From the NCBI GenBank assembly GCA_002835675.1, contig PIZR01000002.1, positions 1,155,878-1,219,877 of the forward strand: a DNA stretch of 64,000 nt, given 5' to 3'. Under the pieces are notes generated by a model. That model was not told the DNA's origin and ran no database searches. It saw only the letters and a program-made list of their open reading frames with translations. Position numbers and translations under genes: made by a program. How positions within the stretch are numbered: position 1 is the stretch's first letter; every line of letters starts with the position of its first letter. Shown one piece after another: positions 1 to 9,721 of the stretch. Source of the stretch: Bacillus sp. BA3. Lineage in GTDB: Bacteria; Bacillota; Bacilli; Bacillales; DSM-1321.

Positions 1-1543
1 CCATTACTTCAGCTAAGGTACGGATCGATACTGATTCTTTATGACCCGTTATTTCTTTAGGGAGATGCTTGGAACGTATCATTTCCCCTTCTTCAACAAT
101 ATTCATTGCGCGTTCAATGATATTCTCCAACTCACGAATATTCCCCGGCCATTTATAAAGACGAAGCAGCCGTAATGCTTGATCACTCATTCCCATTACG
201 CGTTTTTTCATAAGGTTCTGATACTTTTCAACAAAATGATTTCCCAGTATTTCAATGTCCTCCGGTCGCTCCCTTAAGGAAGGAACCTGGATTTGCAAGA
301 CCTTCAACCGGTAATACATATCAAGCCGGAATTCCCCTTTCGAGACCATTTCCTCCAGATTACGGTTCGTTGCAGCGATTACCCGTACATCAATCGGAAT
401 ACTTCCCGTAGAACCTACTCTCTCAATCTCTTTTTCTTGTAAAACACGGAGCAGCTTCACCTGCATATGCAGTGGCAGCTCACCAATTTCATCGAGAAAA
501 ATCGTTCCGCCTTCAGCCGCTTCGAACTTACCTGCTTTTCCGCCTTTTTTTGCACCAGTGAAAGAACCCTCTTCATAACCAAAAAGCTCTGACTCCAGCA
601 GCTCTGCCGGGATGGCGGCACAGTTCACTTTGACAAACACGCCCATGGCCCGTCTGCTATCATTATGAATGGAATGGGCAAACAGCTCCTTACCTGTTCC
701 GCTTTCGCCCAAAATCAACACATTCGAGTCGCTTTTAGCTGCAATTTTGGCTTGACCTTTCACTTCCATGAAAGCAGGACTTCTTCCCATCAAATGATCA
801 AACGTATATGAGGCCTTATTTCTCTCGCGAAAATCGCCTTTGTACTTTTTCAGCTCTACTTCAAGTGAATTTATCCGCTTGGAAAGAGCGGTAAATTGCC
901 CGACATTCTTAAAAAGGATCTTTCCGACCGCTCCTATTAATTTATCTTGTTTCCGTATCGGGGAGCGGGTCGCAATAATATAATTATCTTTAATTTTTTG
1001 TAATTCAGCGACCTCTTGCTTGCCAGTTTTGGCGACCACATGCATACGAGTGTTTTCAATGACCTCCGTTACATGTTTCCCTATCGAGCTTTCCTGATCG
1101 ACCCCAAGAAAATCCGCATAAGCGTGGCTCAGCATTTGGACATACCCTTCCGTATCAACCATCACCAAGCCATCATAAGCAAACTCGATAATATCCTTAA
1201 ACAGAAGTTCTTCATGATTATCGATATTAAGAAAATCACTTTTATTATTTGTAAACAATAGGAGGTAAATCTGATACTCCTCATCACCCATTTGAATGAT
1301 GGCTTTTCTGATAATCCCATTATTATCATTCAAGCGGATCGGAGTATTTACAGCTGGTACAAGGTTTTTTTCTAAAATCAATTTTATTTGCATCTCAAAT
1401 TGATTCTCAGCAAAAGCCTCAGATAATACGCGATTGCTTAGAACGATTTCTTTTTCGTTTTTCGTCACCAAAACACCAAAAGGCAATTCTTCCAATATCG
1501 CTTTCACTAATTCCAATTGAATAGTTTCATTATCGCTGACCAT
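1..1543 (-). CDS. sigma-54-dependent transcriptional activator (3' end beyond window)
   Basis: The frame is open from an ATG at 1543, behind AAGGAGAATAGGA, to the window edge, so the C-terminal DNA-binding HTH is not visible. Residues up to about 230 look like PAS-type sensory sequence. The AAA+ domain follows with Walker A GESGTGKE, a GSFTGA loop (the sigma-54 contact motif, usually GAFTGA), Walker B GGTIFLDEIGELP and an R-finger region. Family knowledge says such proteins hydrolyse ATP to open sigma-54 polymerase complexes. The -24/-12 promoter at 3780-3796 in front of the neighbouring fatty-acid operon makes that operon the likely target. The gene reads in the same direction as that operon, just downstream of it. 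Confidence 0.93.
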   Translation of the reverse strand, partial: MVSDNETIQLELVKAILEELPFGVLVTKNEKEIVLSNRVLSEAFAENQFEMQIKLILEKNLVPAVNTPIRLNDNNGIIRKAIIQMGDEEYQIYLLLFTNNKSDFLNIDNHEELLFKDIIEFAYDGLVMVDTEGYVQMLSHAYADFLGVDQESSIGKHVTEVIENTRMHVVAKTGKQEVAELQKIKDNYIIATRSPIRKQDKLIGAVGKILFKNVGQFTALSKRINSLEVELKKYKGDFRERNKASYTFDHLMGRSPAFMEVKGQAKIAAKSDSNVLILGESGTGKELFAHSIHNDSRRAMGVFVKVNCAAIPAELLESELFGYEEGSFTGAKKGGKAGKFEAAEGGTIFLDEIGELPLHMQVKLLRVLQEKEIERVGSTGSIPIDVRVIAATNRNLEEMVSKGEFRLDMYYRLKVLQIQVPSLRERPEDIEILGNHFVEKYQNLMKKRVMGMSDQALRLLRLYKWPGNIRELENIIERAMNIVEEGEMIRSKHLPKEITGHKESVSIRTLAEVM

Positions 1544-1607
1544 TCCTATTCTCCTTAACCCGTCTGAAGTTTCCTCCATTATATCATAGGAAAATGAGGC
1601 CAATTCA

Positions 1608-2783
1608 TTACCGCTCCACAATCAGCGCAGTTCCTTGCCCGCCACCGATACATAAGGTGGCAAGGCCGGTTTTTGCATCCCTGCGCTTCATTTCATACAA
1701 TAAAGTCACTAAGATGCGGGCACCGGAAGCGCCTACCGGATGACCCAGGGCAATCGCCCCTCCATTCACATTCACTTTCTCCGGCTTCAGTTCAAGGTCC
1801 TTAAGCACGGCGAGTGACTGTGCCGCAAAGGCTTCATTCACTTCCATCAAATCAATATCATCTATTGTCAATCCCGCTTTTGCCAAAGCTTTCCTTGTCG
1901 CAGGAACTGGACCGTATCCCATGATTTTCGGATCAAGCGCGGCGTTTGCATATGACTTGATTGTCGCTAATGCTTCCAATCCCAGCTCGTCTGCTTTTTC
2001 TCTAGACATCAGGACCAACATCGCACCCCCATCATTGATTCCGGATGCATTTCCTGCCGTAACCGTTCCATTTTCCTTAAAAGCAGGACGCAGCTTCGTA
2101 AGTTGGTCTATCGTCAGCCCATGACGCGGGTGTTCATCTTGGTCCACCAAGATCGTCTTTCCTCTGCGTTTATACTCTACAGGTACGATTTCATCTGCAA
2201 ATCGTCCTTCAAGCTGCGCCTTTTCAGCTTTCATTTGACTATCTAAAGCAAATTCATCCTGCTTTTCACGGCTGATTTCCCACTGCTCGGCAATATTCTC
2301 TGCAGTCACACCCATATGATATTGATTAAAAACATCCGTTAAGGCGTCATAAGTCATTGAATCCACCGCTTCGGCATTGCCCATTTTCTGTCCAAAACGA
2401 TAATTTGGAAGTAAATACGGAGCATTGCTCATGCTTTCAATCCCCCCGGCAAGAATCACATCAGCATCTCCAAGGGCAATGAATTGCGCTCCCATTATGA
2501 CTGTACGAAGGCCAGATCCGCAAAGTTTATTAATGGCCATGGCCGGCTTTGTTTCCGGAATCCCTGCATGAATCGCAACCTGACGTGCCACATTTTGCCC
2601 TAATCCAGCAGAGAGAATATTCCCAACCAATACTTCATCGATCAAATCAGCCGAGATATTTGCCCGCTTAATCGCTTCCTTAGCTGCCACGACTCCCAAG
2701 TCGACCGCTGAAACATTGGCAAGACTGCCTCCAAACGCACCAACTGGTGTTCTTGCTGCCCCTACAATCACTACTTCTCTCAT
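1608..2783 (-). CDS. acetyl-CoA C-acetyltransferase (thiolase)
   Basis: A 391-residue thiolase II of normal family length. The nucleophile Cys88 lies in NKLCGSG, His348 in [10 protein letters not shown] and Cys378 in CIGGGQGT, so the catalytic set is complete. It either condenses two acetyl-CoA or cleaves acetoacetyl-CoA. The start codon overlaps the stop of the upstream hydroxyacyl-CoA dehydrogenase (ATGA), implying translational coupling. With the dehydrogenase it forms the last steps of hydroxybutyryl-CoA or short-chain fatty acid oxidation in the cytosol. Transcription probably starts at the sigma-54 promoter at 3780-3796. Confidence 0.95.
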   Translation of the reverse strand: MREVVIVGAARTPVGAFGGSLANVSAVDLGVVAAKEAIKRANISADLIDEVLVGNILSAGLGQNVARQVAIHAGIPETKPAMAINKLCGSGLRTVIMGAQFIALGDADVILAGGIESMSNAPYLLPNYRFGQKMGNAEAVDSMTYDALTDVFNQYHMGVTAENIAEQWEISREKQDEFALDSQMKAEKAQLEGRFADEIVPVEYKRRGKTILVDQDEHPRHGLTIDQLTKLRPAFKENGTVTAGNASGINDGGAMLVLMSREKADELGLEALATIKSYANAALDPKIMGYGPVPATRKALAKAGLTIDDIDLMEVNEAFAAQSLAVLKDLELKPEKVNVNGGAIALGHPVGASGARILVTLLYEMKRRDAKTGLATLCIGGGQGTALIVER

Positions 2784-3727
2784 AACACTTCCTCCTTCTC
2801 CATTTTTAATTTTCCCAGTTTAATAAAATTACGGTCCCGCTCATTGATTTTCTGGGAAACGGTAGATTCTTCATACGTAAAAATCCCTTCTCCCGACTTC
2901 GTCCCAAGCTTTCCCTCGGCCACCAAATCACTAATCAAATCAGGGGCTTCCTTACTCTGATCCAATGCCGGTGAAACATTATCGAAAACACGCTGCCAAG
3001 TGTCCAGACCGCCAAAGTCAGCAATCTCGATCGGTCCGGTGAATGCCCATCGAAAACCTGGTCCAGCCGTTATCGCTGTATCGATATCCTCAGCATTGGC
3101 AACGCCCTCTTTTAATAGATAAAAGGCTTCCCGCATCAAGGCAGTCTGGAGACGATTGGCAATGAATCCTGCTATTTCTTTTTTCAAGAGAATCGGAGAC
3201 TTGCCGATTTTACGCATCAAATCCATTGTTGTCTTTACGATTTCCGGCTTTGTTTCGTCATGCTTAACAATTTCAACCAATGGAACCAAATGGCCAGGAT
3301 TAAAGAAATGCGTGATGATCATTCGGTCCGCAAACGATGCCTTCTCCATCAATTGAGAAATTGGAAAGGTCGATGTATTGGAGGCAACAATGGCATCCGG
3401 TTTGATTATTTCCTCCATTTGCTCATATAGATTCAACTTCAGCTCGATGACTTCCGGAATGGCCTCAATGATAAAATCAGCATCTCTTACTGCCCCTTCC
3501 AAATCCACGCTATATGTAATATGGGCTAAAGCTACTTGCTTTTCCTGATCAGTCAAAACCCCTTCCTCGATGAGCAATGATAGATTCTCAGAAATTCGAT
3601 TTTGGGCACGGTGTAGCAACTCATCCTTAATATCGTTAATGGTGACGAAATACCCGCTAACTGCAAAAGACTGAGCGATTCCACTCCCCATTACACCAGA
3701 ACCGATAATGGCTATTTTTTTAATCAT
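2780..3727 (-). CDS. 3-hydroxyacyl-CoA dehydrogenase (3-hydroxybutyryl-CoA type)
   Basis: A 315-residue NAD-dependent enzyme. The N-terminal Rossmann motif is [11 protein letters not shown], the catalytic His lies in [15 protein letters not shown] near residue 139, and a C-terminal helical dimerisation domain is present. It is about 30 residues longer than the usual 282-287. It should oxidise 3-hydroxybutyryl-CoA to acetoacetyl-CoA, the substrate of the overlapping thiolase. The start is an ATG behind AAAGGGGAAGC. It is the first gene of the operon, about 50 bp from a sigma-54-type promoter. The pair resembles mmgB/mmgA of B. subtilis, but the sigma-54 promoter suggests different control. Confidence 0.93.
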   Translation of the reverse strand: MIKKIAIIGSGVMGSGIAQSFAVSGYFVTINDIKDELLHRAQNRISENLSLLIEEGVLTDQEKQVALAHITYSVDLEGAVRDADFIIEAIPEVIELKLNLYEQMEEIIKPDAIVASNTSTFPISQLMEKASFADRMIITHFFNPGHLVPLVEIVKHDETKPEIVKTTMDLMRKIGKSPILLKKEIAGFIANRLQTALMREAFYLLKEGVANAEDIDTAITAGPGFRWAFTGPIEIADFGGLDTWQRVFDNVSPALDQSKEAPDLISDLVAEGKLGTKSGEGIFTYEESTVSQKINERDRNFIKLGKLKMEKEEVL

Positions 3728-3779
3728 CCAGCTTCCCCTTTCCGTTTCAATTACCTTTATTTACTCGCCTTTTTATATA

Positions 3780-3796
3780 TGCAATATCCATGCCAA
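3780..3796 (-). promoter_or_regulatory. sigma-54 (-24/-12) promoter
   Basis: On the minus strand the site reads TTGGCATGGATATTGCA. This matches the YTGGCACGNNNNTTGCW consensus except for a T in place of the C after TGGCA, with the GG/GC elements correctly spaced. It lies about 50 bp before the dehydrogenase-thiolase operon, beside a sigma-54 activator gene. Confidence 0.85.
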
Positions 3797-3984
3797 CGAT
3801 AAGGGGAAATAAAATTCTTTTGTTATCAAGAAAATCATGATAGACTCTTACTCATTAACCTAAATCATATTTTTAATAACCTTCCCTTTATATTTCCAAT
3901 GGAGCTTACTCTGTGAAATATTCCCTGTTTACGACATAAAATGACAGACCTGGACCATTACATTTTTTATTGGAGGAATGTAAT

Positions 3985-4761
3985 ATGGTTAAAGATAAAG
4001 TGGCGATAATTACCGGATCCGCTAGAGGGATCGGCTTTGAGATTGGAAAGATATTTGCTGAAAATGGTGCAAAGGTCGTTTTGTCCGACCTTGATCAAAA
4101 CACAGTTGAAAAAGCTGCTCAAGACCTTAGGAACAACGGCTTGGAGGTTATCGGCTTAAAAGCTGACGTAACAAGTGAAGATGATATTATCCAACTAATC
4201 AAACAAGCTAAAGACAAATACGGACGAATAGATATTTTCATCAATAACGCCGGCCTTCAGCATGTTGCACCAATTGAAGAGTTTCCAACTGAAAAATTCG
4301 AACTGATGATCAAAATCATGCTGACCGCGCCGTTCATTTCAATTAAGAACGTTTTGCCCATCATGAAAGAACAGGGCTTCGGCAGGATAATCAACATCTC
4401 TTCCATTAACGGTCTGATTGGATTCGCCAACAAAGCAGCGTACAACAGTGCCAAACACGGTGTAATCGGATTGACGAAAGTCGCCGCCTTGGAAAGCGCC
4501 TCTTTTGGCATAACCGTCAATGCCCTTTGCCCAGGATACGTGGACACGCCTCTCGTCCGCGGTCAACTGGAGGACCTGGCGAAAACAAGACAAGTTCCAC
4601 TGGAAAGCGTTTTGGAAGAGGTCATATATCCACTTGTCCCACAAAACCGCTTACTCGATGTAAGTGAAATTGCCGACTACGCCATTTTCCTCGCAAGCGA
4701 CAAAGCAAGGGGCGTCACAGGCCAGGCAGTCGTGTTAGATGGCGGATATACAGCTCAATAA
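3985..4761 (+). CDS. 3-hydroxybutyrate dehydrogenase (SDR family)
   Basis: A 258-residue short-chain dehydrogenase. The cofactor motif TGSARGIG is near the N-terminus, followed by NNAG, an active-site Ser in ISSING and the YNSAK catalytic Tyr/Lys. It should interconvert 3-hydroxybutyrate and acetoacetate with NAD. An upstream in-frame TTG at 3970 lies inside the ribosome site TTGGAGGAATG, so the ATG at 3985 is the start; this also gives exactly the length of the paralog at 24846-25622. It diverges from the sigma-54 operon. A strong terminator follows. I see no -24/-12 element on this strand. Confidence 0.92.
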   Translation: MVKDKVAIITGSARGIGFEIGKIFAENGAKVVLSDLDQNTVEKAAQDLRNNGLEVIGLKADVTSEDDIIQLIKQAKDKYGRIDIFINNAGLQHVAPIEEFPTEKFELMIKIMLTAPFISIKNVLPIMKEQGFGRIINISSINGLIGFANKAAYNSAKHGVIGLTKVAALESASFGITVNALCPGYVDTPLVRGQLEDLAKTRQVPLESVLEEVIYPLVPQNRLLDVSEIADYAIFLASDKARGVTGQAVVLDGGYTAQ

Positions 4762-4777
4762 AACGAAAATGCATTTT

Positions 4778-4829
4778 AAAAACCCCGAATAAATGGCACC
4801 AAAAAAGGTGCTCTGTATTCGGGGTTTTC
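4778..4829 (+). terminator. Rho-independent terminator
   Basis: A long inverted repeat pairs AAAACCCCGAATA with TATTCGGGGTTTT around an inner GCACC/GGTGC stem, directly after the hydroxybutyrate dehydrogenase gene. Confidence 0.85.
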
Positions 4830-4936
4830 TGTCTGCATGGAAACGTGGGAAAATTTGGTGGCACAAAGAAATCCCCCATGTTAAAGTAATATAGGGATAC
4901 CTCCCATTTTTACAACTATTAAAAGGAGGCCGCGTC

Positions 4937-4966
4937 ATGATTATTAAGTGGGTTAGTTTGCGATAA
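4937..4966 (+). CDS. possible 9-residue leader peptide
   Basis: An AAAAGGAGG site at 4921-4929 precedes an ATG that opens MIIKWVSLR and then a stop. It lies about 100 bp before the hydrolase gene. The strong ribosome site is the only support. It may be a leader ORF or chance. Confidence 0.25.
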   Translation: MIIKWVSLR

Positions 4967-5063
4967 TTAAAAGCGCAGGCCAATCATCATGCTCCGGAAA
5001 GTATATATTGATCTGCGCCATGGTAACGGCTATTGGATAATATTTAATACGGAGGTAAAAAAC

Positions 5064-5906
5064 ATGAGTGAACAGATACTGAAAATAAATAAAGTGGATA
5101 TATGTACTGAAAGTTTTGGAAACCATAAGGACCCTGCCGTGCTTTTGATCATGGGAGCGATGTCTTCATTAGACTGGTGGGATGATGACTTCTGTCTCCG
5201 CCTTGCCGATTCGGGGAGATTTGTCATTCGCTACGATCATCGGGATCTGGGCCGGTCTACCGTTTATGAACCCGGTACCTCCAACTATACAATAACTGAT
5301 TTGGCTGACGATGCCGCTGGTGTCCTGGACGCTTATTCCATAGGGCGGGCTTCTATCGTTGGAATGTCCCTAGGCGGTATGGTTGGCCAGATTCTTGCCT
5401 TAAGATATCCGGAACGCGTAAATACGCTTACGCTAATTGCATCAAGCGTGTTCGGGACAGTAATGGAAAAACTGCCTCCAATGGATCAGAGCATATTGGA
5501 TCATCATGCAAAAAGTGCTTCCATTGATTGGTCAAATCGGGAGACGGTCATCGCTTATCTTGCGGATGGATGGAAAACTTTAGCCGGTTCCAAACCTTAT
5601 GAGCAGGAAAGAATGCATAAACTGGCAAAAAGAGAGGCTGACCGTGCCAAACAGCTACCGAGCAGATTCAATCATGCCATGCTTGCTGGCGGAGACGAAT
5701 ATTTCGATCGAATGGGTGAGATTTCCGTACCTGTCCTCATCATTCACGGCACAGAAGATCCAGCCTTGCCATACGAGCACGGACTTGCTCTTGCGAAAGC
5801 CATCCCTCATGCTGAATTAGTGACTCTTGATGGATCAGGGCATGAGATTCATAGTGAAGACTGGGATGAAATTATCGACTCAGTCATAAAGCTTACTTCG
5901 CGATAG
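5064..5906 (+). CDS. alpha/beta-fold hydrolase
   Basis: A 280-residue protein with the oxyanion-region motif DHRDLGRS, the nucleophile elbow GMSLGGM (Ser), an acid in HGTEDPALP and the catalytic His in GSGHEIH, which is a full Ser-Asp-His triad. It belongs to the broad esterase / haloperoxidase-like group, sometimes annotated near aclacinomycin methylesterases. The substrate cannot be read from sequence. The longer frame from 4989 has no ribosome site, whereas GGAGG at 5051 is 8 bp before ATG 5064. It appears monocistronic, with a terminator directly after it. Confidence 0.9.
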   Translation: MSEQILKINKVDICTESFGNHKDPAVLLIMGAMSSLDWWDDDFCLRLADSGRFVIRYDHRDLGRSTVYEPGTSNYTITDLADDAAGVLDAYSIGRASIVGMSLGGMVGQILALRYPERVNTLTLIASSVFGTVMEKLPPMDQSILDHHAKSASIDWSNRETVIAYLADGWKTLAGSKPYEQERMHKLAKREADRAKQLPSRFNHAMLAGGDEYFDRMGEISVPVLIIHGTEDPALPYEHGLALAKAIPHAELVTLDGSGHEIHSEDWDEIIDSVIKLTSR

Positions 5907-5921
5907 TATAAAATCAGCAAT

Positions 5922-5957
5922 AAAAGAAGCCGACCAATAAAGGTCGGCTTTTCTTTA
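5922..5957. terminator. terminator shared by convergent genes
   Basis: The stem AAGCCGACC/GGTCGGCTT is flanked by A-runs on the left and T-runs on the right. It lies between the hydrolase and the convergent YjcZ-type gene and can serve both strands. Confidence 0.85.
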
Positions 5958-5965
5958 TACATTTG

Positions 5966-6151
5966 TTAGCAGAAACCGCCATATCCTTGAACGGGATAAC
6001 AGCCACCGTTACCTCCATCGCCGCCGCCGAAACAAGCAGCTCCAACGATGATTAAAAGGATAAACAAAACGACTATAAAAGCGAAACCGCCACCAAATCC
6101 ACCAACATCGTTACCGCAACCGCAATTTGATTCATGACCACAATTTGACAA
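5966..6151 (-). CDS. YjcZ-family sporulation peptide
   Basis: A roughly 61-residue Gly/Cys-rich peptide. A single membrane segment, FAFIVVLFILLIIVGAACF, is flanked by glycine runs; this GFALIVVLFILLIIVGA pattern is typical of YjcZ-family sporulation proteins. The first in-frame ATG (6160) directly abuts AAGGAG with no spacing. The TTG at 6151 has a 9-base spacing and is therefore the better start. The role in the spore coat or membrane is unknown. Confidence 0.8.
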   Translation of the reverse strand: MSNCGHESNCGCGNDVGGFGGGFAFIVVLFILLIIVGAACFGGGDGGNGGCYPVQGYGGFC

Positions 6152-6475
6152 TAGAAACATCTCCTTATTTGTTTTAGGAGGAAAAAATTAAATGGGTTAA
6201 TTCAACATATGTTCTAATTAGGATATTGACACAAAATCACCGAAAACTTTTTTAACCACCCTGTTGATCCGAAATAAAACAGTTTAACAGCGTATTTTTA
6301 CTGTTTTGAAATTTCATACACCTTCACCTGACACAGCGTCGAACTGCCGGACACCTTATCACTAATAATACGAACATTCAAAAAGGATTTATCTCTGTTA
6401 AGATGATAATTGGTTTGTAATATCCTACTAACTTCAGCTTATTGTACAATGAAGGTAAAAAGGTTCGAGGTATTT
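6152..6475. other. intergenic region, nothing recognised
   Basis: AT-rich spacer between two divergent genes. I see no convincing small gene, RNA motif or repeat in it. Confidence 0.5.
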
Positions 6476-7015
6476 ATGATAAAAGGAAATTCTTATATTC
6501 TTGTTTTCTCCATGCTTGTTCTGTTGACAATAGTACTAGTTTCAACTACACCGATCATAATTAAAACTTTACTTGCTTTAATAACGATTGCGTTTTTATT
6601 TCCTGTGATTAGAAAGCTTCTGTTTAAAGACCATTTCAGAAAAATTAAAGTGGCATTCTACTCATCATTAACCTTTACTATTGGTTTATTTCTTGTCTCG
6701 ATTTTTGAAGAACCATCCTTTAAATTAGATGGAGATTTCTTTCAGATTATTCTTATTGTACTTTTTTATAGTTTAATGGGAAATTTCTTTTATGGCTTAC
6801 CAGTCTCACTCATTGCTGAATTTATTTCAATGAAGTATTTCAATATTCGTTTCTGGTTATCTGGAGTAATACATATTGGTTTTGGATTGGCTACATACTT
6901 TATTGACCCAGGAGGTTTCTTTATCTTTGCGGTTATTTGCTCAATAATCTTTTTTGCATTAGATGAAATCACTAGAGTATATTCTGCTTCTTATTCGACT
7001 AACCTGCGCCGCTAG
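6476..7015 (+). CDS. membrane protein of unknown function
   Basis: About 179 residues, nearly all hydrophobic, with five or six predicted membrane segments (for example ILVFSMLVLLTIVLVS near the start). No motif is recognised. The longer frame from 6410 begins with TTG and lacks a ribosome site; ATG 6476 follows GAGG by 5 bases. It has no operon partner, and small membrane genes sit convergently after it. Confidence 0.65.
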   Translation: MIKGNSYILVFSMLVLLTIVLVSTTPIIIKTLLALITIAFLFPVIRKLLFKDHFRKIKVAFYSSLTFTIGLFLVSIFEEPSFKLDGDFFQIILIVLFYSLMGNFFYGLPVSLIAEFISMKYFNIRFWLSGVIHIGFGLATYFIDPGGFFIFAVICSIIFFALDEITRVYSASYSTNLRR

Positions 7016-7057
7016 AGTGGCCTGTGTGGAACAAAAAAAGAAAAGGATTAAAATAAA

Positions 7058-7237
7058 TTAATCTCTTTTATCCTTTTCAAGCATCTCAATTACTCTATCA
7101 AGTTTTTGTTCTATTTTATTGGTTTGTTTTGACCTTGTAAGAAGAGAACGAACAAAAAAGTAAACAGCAAAAATCATCCCAATCAACAAAACAAACATAA
7201 TAAGTTGATATACCATATCACCGATATTGTAACCCAA
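7058..7237 (-). CDS. small membrane protein, DUF4083-like
   Basis: A 59-residue frame starting at a TTG 7 bases after GGGGTG. It encodes GYNIGDMVYQLIMFVLL..., one membrane helix, then a basic and coiled tail QKLDRVIEMLEKDK. This layout (GD-x-x-Y/FQL, helix, KLDRIIELLEK tail) matches small Bacillus proteins annotated DUF4083. Function is unknown. Confidence 0.65.
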   Translation of the reverse strand: MGYNIGDMVYQLIMFVLLIGMIFAVYFFVRSLLTRSKQTNKIEQKLDRVIEMLEKDKRD

Positions 7238-7310
7238 AGAACTTCACCCCTTTCTTTTTTTGGTTTAACCATAGCTCATGTCTACTGCACAGAACGTAGA
7301 GTTGACAAAA

Positions 7311-7484
7311 TTATTCGTATAGTTTTTTAGATATCACTTTTAATTCTTTATATATTTGTGTAAGTAATATTAGAATATGTAATGGCAATCCAACTGCAAG
7401 TCCCACCAATGGAGAATAAGGTCCAGCGAAAATAAGCGATACAAGTGTAACAGTTAAATATATAGAGATAATTAGTGCGTTCAA
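7311..7484 (-). CDS. small hydrophobic protein
   Basis: A 57-residue frame with a TTG start 8 bases after AAGGAG. It has two hydrophobic stretches around GPYSPLVGLAVG and a short basic tail KELKVISKKLYE. I do not recognise the family. The ribosome site and membrane pattern argue for a real gene. It sits directly upstream of the DUF4083-like gene on the same strand and may share its transcript. Confidence 0.5.
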   Translation of the reverse strand: MNALIISIYLTVTLVSLIFAGPYSPLVGLAVGLPLHILILLTQIYKELKVISKKLYE

Positions 7485-7990
7485 ATAAAATTCTCCTTTT
7501 TTGGCTAATTATAGCATATGACTCTTACAAAGTTGGGAAACACTACGGCTCCCTAGCTAACCTGCCCCTTTAGTCTTCAAGAAAATCAACATTACTTTTT
7601 ATCAGAGCTTATTTTTCAAAAAAAGTAATAATTTTACACTTTTATACTGGAACATTTGTTCTACCTGTGTTATTCTTATAAAAACAAATAAAAAGATCAA
7701 ATCGCAGCCAAACGATTTGATCCGTAATTATAAATAAAGGCCGGTTGTATCCGCGGGCCTAACACGGTTGTACCGCTGAGCCGAGCCATTTGCTAACGTT
7801 CAGGGTGCCGGTGATAAAGACAGCTACGAACTTCAGCTAAAGCACCCATTAGTTCTATAACTACTTACCAGTAGTGTTTTCTCATGTAGTTCAATGTCAC
7901 AAATGTCATAATTATTAAGTGTGATAGTTTGGTCAAATTCAACATTTCTTGCTTCTACCTGCTTTCTTTATGAACTGACCTGCCACTAAC
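7485..7990. other. 500-bp intergenic region with one hairpin
   Basis: The stem GATCAAATCG/CGATTTGATC at 7695-7722, followed on the minus strand by a T-rich run, can act as a terminator for leftward transcription from the SRPBCC gene. I see no coding frame with a ribosome site in the rest. Confidence 0.5.
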
Positions 7991-8446
7991 CTAGTTCATA
8001 TTCTCGGCAATCTTTTTCAGTGCCTTTGCACGAGAAACGATAAATGCTCTCATATACTTCTCTAAAAACAACTTATCAGCTAAAACTCCAATCGGACCGA
8101 ACGGTGACTTATATTGAAATTTATCCATCATTATAGTTCCGCCCTGTTCTTCTATAAACTGATGTGTGTGTATGAATGAATGGAAGGCACCCTTCACCAT
8201 AATATCTACAAACTTATTTGGTTTTTCCATTAATGTCACTTTGGCTTTCAGCCTTTGTTTAATACCAAAGTGAATGGCTTCCCAAGTAACAGTATCTCCC
8301 TTTTCTAAAAGCCCTTCTGTCACACCATCAACAGCAATTTCCTTTGTTTTCGCTGTCGTTTTAGTATGGATATCCACACTCCTCGCTAGGTCAAAACATA
8401 ATTCAACTGGTGCTTTAATAAATTGTTGATACTCAATAACAGGCAT
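7991..8446 (-). CDS. SRPBCC-family protein
   Basis: A 151-residue protein resembling START/polyketide-cyclase fold proteins. It starts with EYQQFIKAPVELCFDLARSVDIH and ends with a helix YMRAFIVSRAKALKKIAE. Such proteins bind hydrophobic ligands in a deep pocket; in Bacillus they are often annotated as cell-division-inhibitor-like or cyclase family, without a proven role. AAGGAG precedes the ATG. It stands alone between divergent spacers. Confidence 0.75.
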   Translation of the reverse strand: MPVIEYQQFIKAPVELCFDLARSVDIHTKTTAKTKEIAVDGVTEGLLEKGDTVTWEAIHFGIKQRLKAKVTLMEKPNKFVDIMVKGAFHSFIHTHQFIEEQGGTIMMDKFQYKSPFGPIGVLADKLFLEKYMRAFIVSRAKALKKIAENMN

Positions 8447-8548
8447 TTTTCAATCTCCTTATATAAGCACTTTCTATCCATCATTATAGCTCGTTAAAGC
8501 AAATATTACCTAGCTCTCCCTCATTAGCCTTCCTTTTTTTCCCACAAG

Positions 8549-8573
8549 AAAAAAAGCTGCCTTAAGACAGCTC
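8549..8573 (-). terminator. Rho-independent terminator
   Basis: On the minus strand AGCTGTC-TTAA-GGCAGCT is followed by seven T, 25 bp after the AraC-type gene. Confidence 0.85.
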
Positions 8574-8597
8574 TTCGAATAAATCTTTTGCCTATAT

Positions 8598-9470
8598 TTA
8601 CTTTTTCATAACGGGGATCCATATTTCACTTCTAAATGTTGGTGAGGTTATATCTTTATTTTCGTTCCAAAGGATTTCCGGCCCTTCTCTTTGTTCATAG
8701 TTAGAGGATGGAAACCATTCGGAATAAATCCTGCCCCATACATTTTGCAGTGTTTCAGGAAAGGGTCCGACTGCTTCGAATACCGCCCATGTAGATGCAT
8801 CCACTTTCAGCTGTGTTAAGTTTTCTGGACATTCCCTCGTTGTTACTGCGCCGATATAATGATCAAGCTCCCCTTTTTCCTCCAATCTGCCTTCGGAAAA
8901 GTTCGCAGATGCACTAAGCAGTCCTAATGGCTCGACATTCGATAGGTGTTTAAGTTCATTTATCGTTTTCTCGTCTAAACTTTTCCACATCGATGCAATC
9001 TCTGGATTAACCCCGTTAAAAATGATTGGAACTCTTTTTTTAATTCCAATTATGTGAAACGCCTCTTTTTCTTCAATTCGATAGTTCATTTCACTGCCTC
9101 CTTTAATGGATAATTGGAAGGACATCGGTGGATAGGCTTTAAGTGAATGGCCATTACTTCTCGCTTCAGATGGTGTGATGCCATGCAAATGTTGAAACGC
9201 TCTCGCAAAAGAGTCCGGTGAGCTGTACCCGTACTTTATCGCTATATCAATGACCTTCATGTTGTTATCTTTAAGCTCAAACGCTGCAAGTGTAAGCCGT
9301 CTTCGGCGGATATACTCGGATAGTGAAATACCTGCAAGGAAGGAAAACATCCTTTTAAAATGATATTCCGAGCAATAAGCTATCCTTGCAACCTCTTTAA
9401 AGTCAATTTCGTTCGTAAGATTTTCTTCAATGAATTTAATGGCACCATTCATATTTTTGAGCAAATCCAT
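8598..9470 (-). CDS. AraC-family regulator with GyrI-like ligand domain
   Basis: A 290-residue protein. The first 105 residues carry two AraC helix-turn-helices ([17 protein letters not shown] and [21 protein letters not shown]). Residues from about 125 form a GyrI-like/effector-binding domain ending in EIWIPV. This layout matches the Rob/SoxS-like multidrug-sensing group, in which the C-terminal domain binds small hydrophobic molecules. GGGAGG precedes the ATG and a clean terminator follows. No drug pump is adjacent, so the target is unknown. Confidence 0.88.
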   Translation of the reverse strand: MDLLKNMNGAIKFIEENLTNEIDFKEVARIAYCSEYHFKRMFSFLAGISLSEYIRRRRLTLAAFELKDNNMKVIDIAIKYGYSSPDSFARAFQHLHGITPSEARSNGHSLKAYPPMSFQLSIKGGSEMNYRIEEKEAFHIIGIKKRVPIIFNGVNPEIASMWKSLDEKTINELKHLSNVEPLGLLSASANFSEGRLEEKGELDHYIGAVTTRECPENLTQLKVDASTWAVFEAVGPFPETLQNVWGRIYSEWFPSSNYEQREGPEILWNENKDITSPTFRSEIWIPVMKK

Positions 9471-9721
9471 TCAATGACCTCCCTTATATCAACAGAATAG
9501 CAGGAGTTGAAACTAATCATCCGACATTCTGTGCACGATTATGCAGGATATAAACTTTTCCGTTAGTTTAATTACAAACCTTCACGATTTCTTATAGACT
9601 TTCAATGAAAATGCAATTACTTCCTTTTACAAAAGTAATGAAAACTAACACTCTGTAAGTCATTTTATTATTTCTAATTTTTATAAAGGACTACCCTCAA
9701 AACCAATCCGCAAAATATTTT

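Noticed and set aside
3800-3984. Second sigma-54 promoter for the rightward hydroxybutyrate dehydrogenase
   Set aside because: The only GG near the right position (CTGGACC) has no GC at the required distance.
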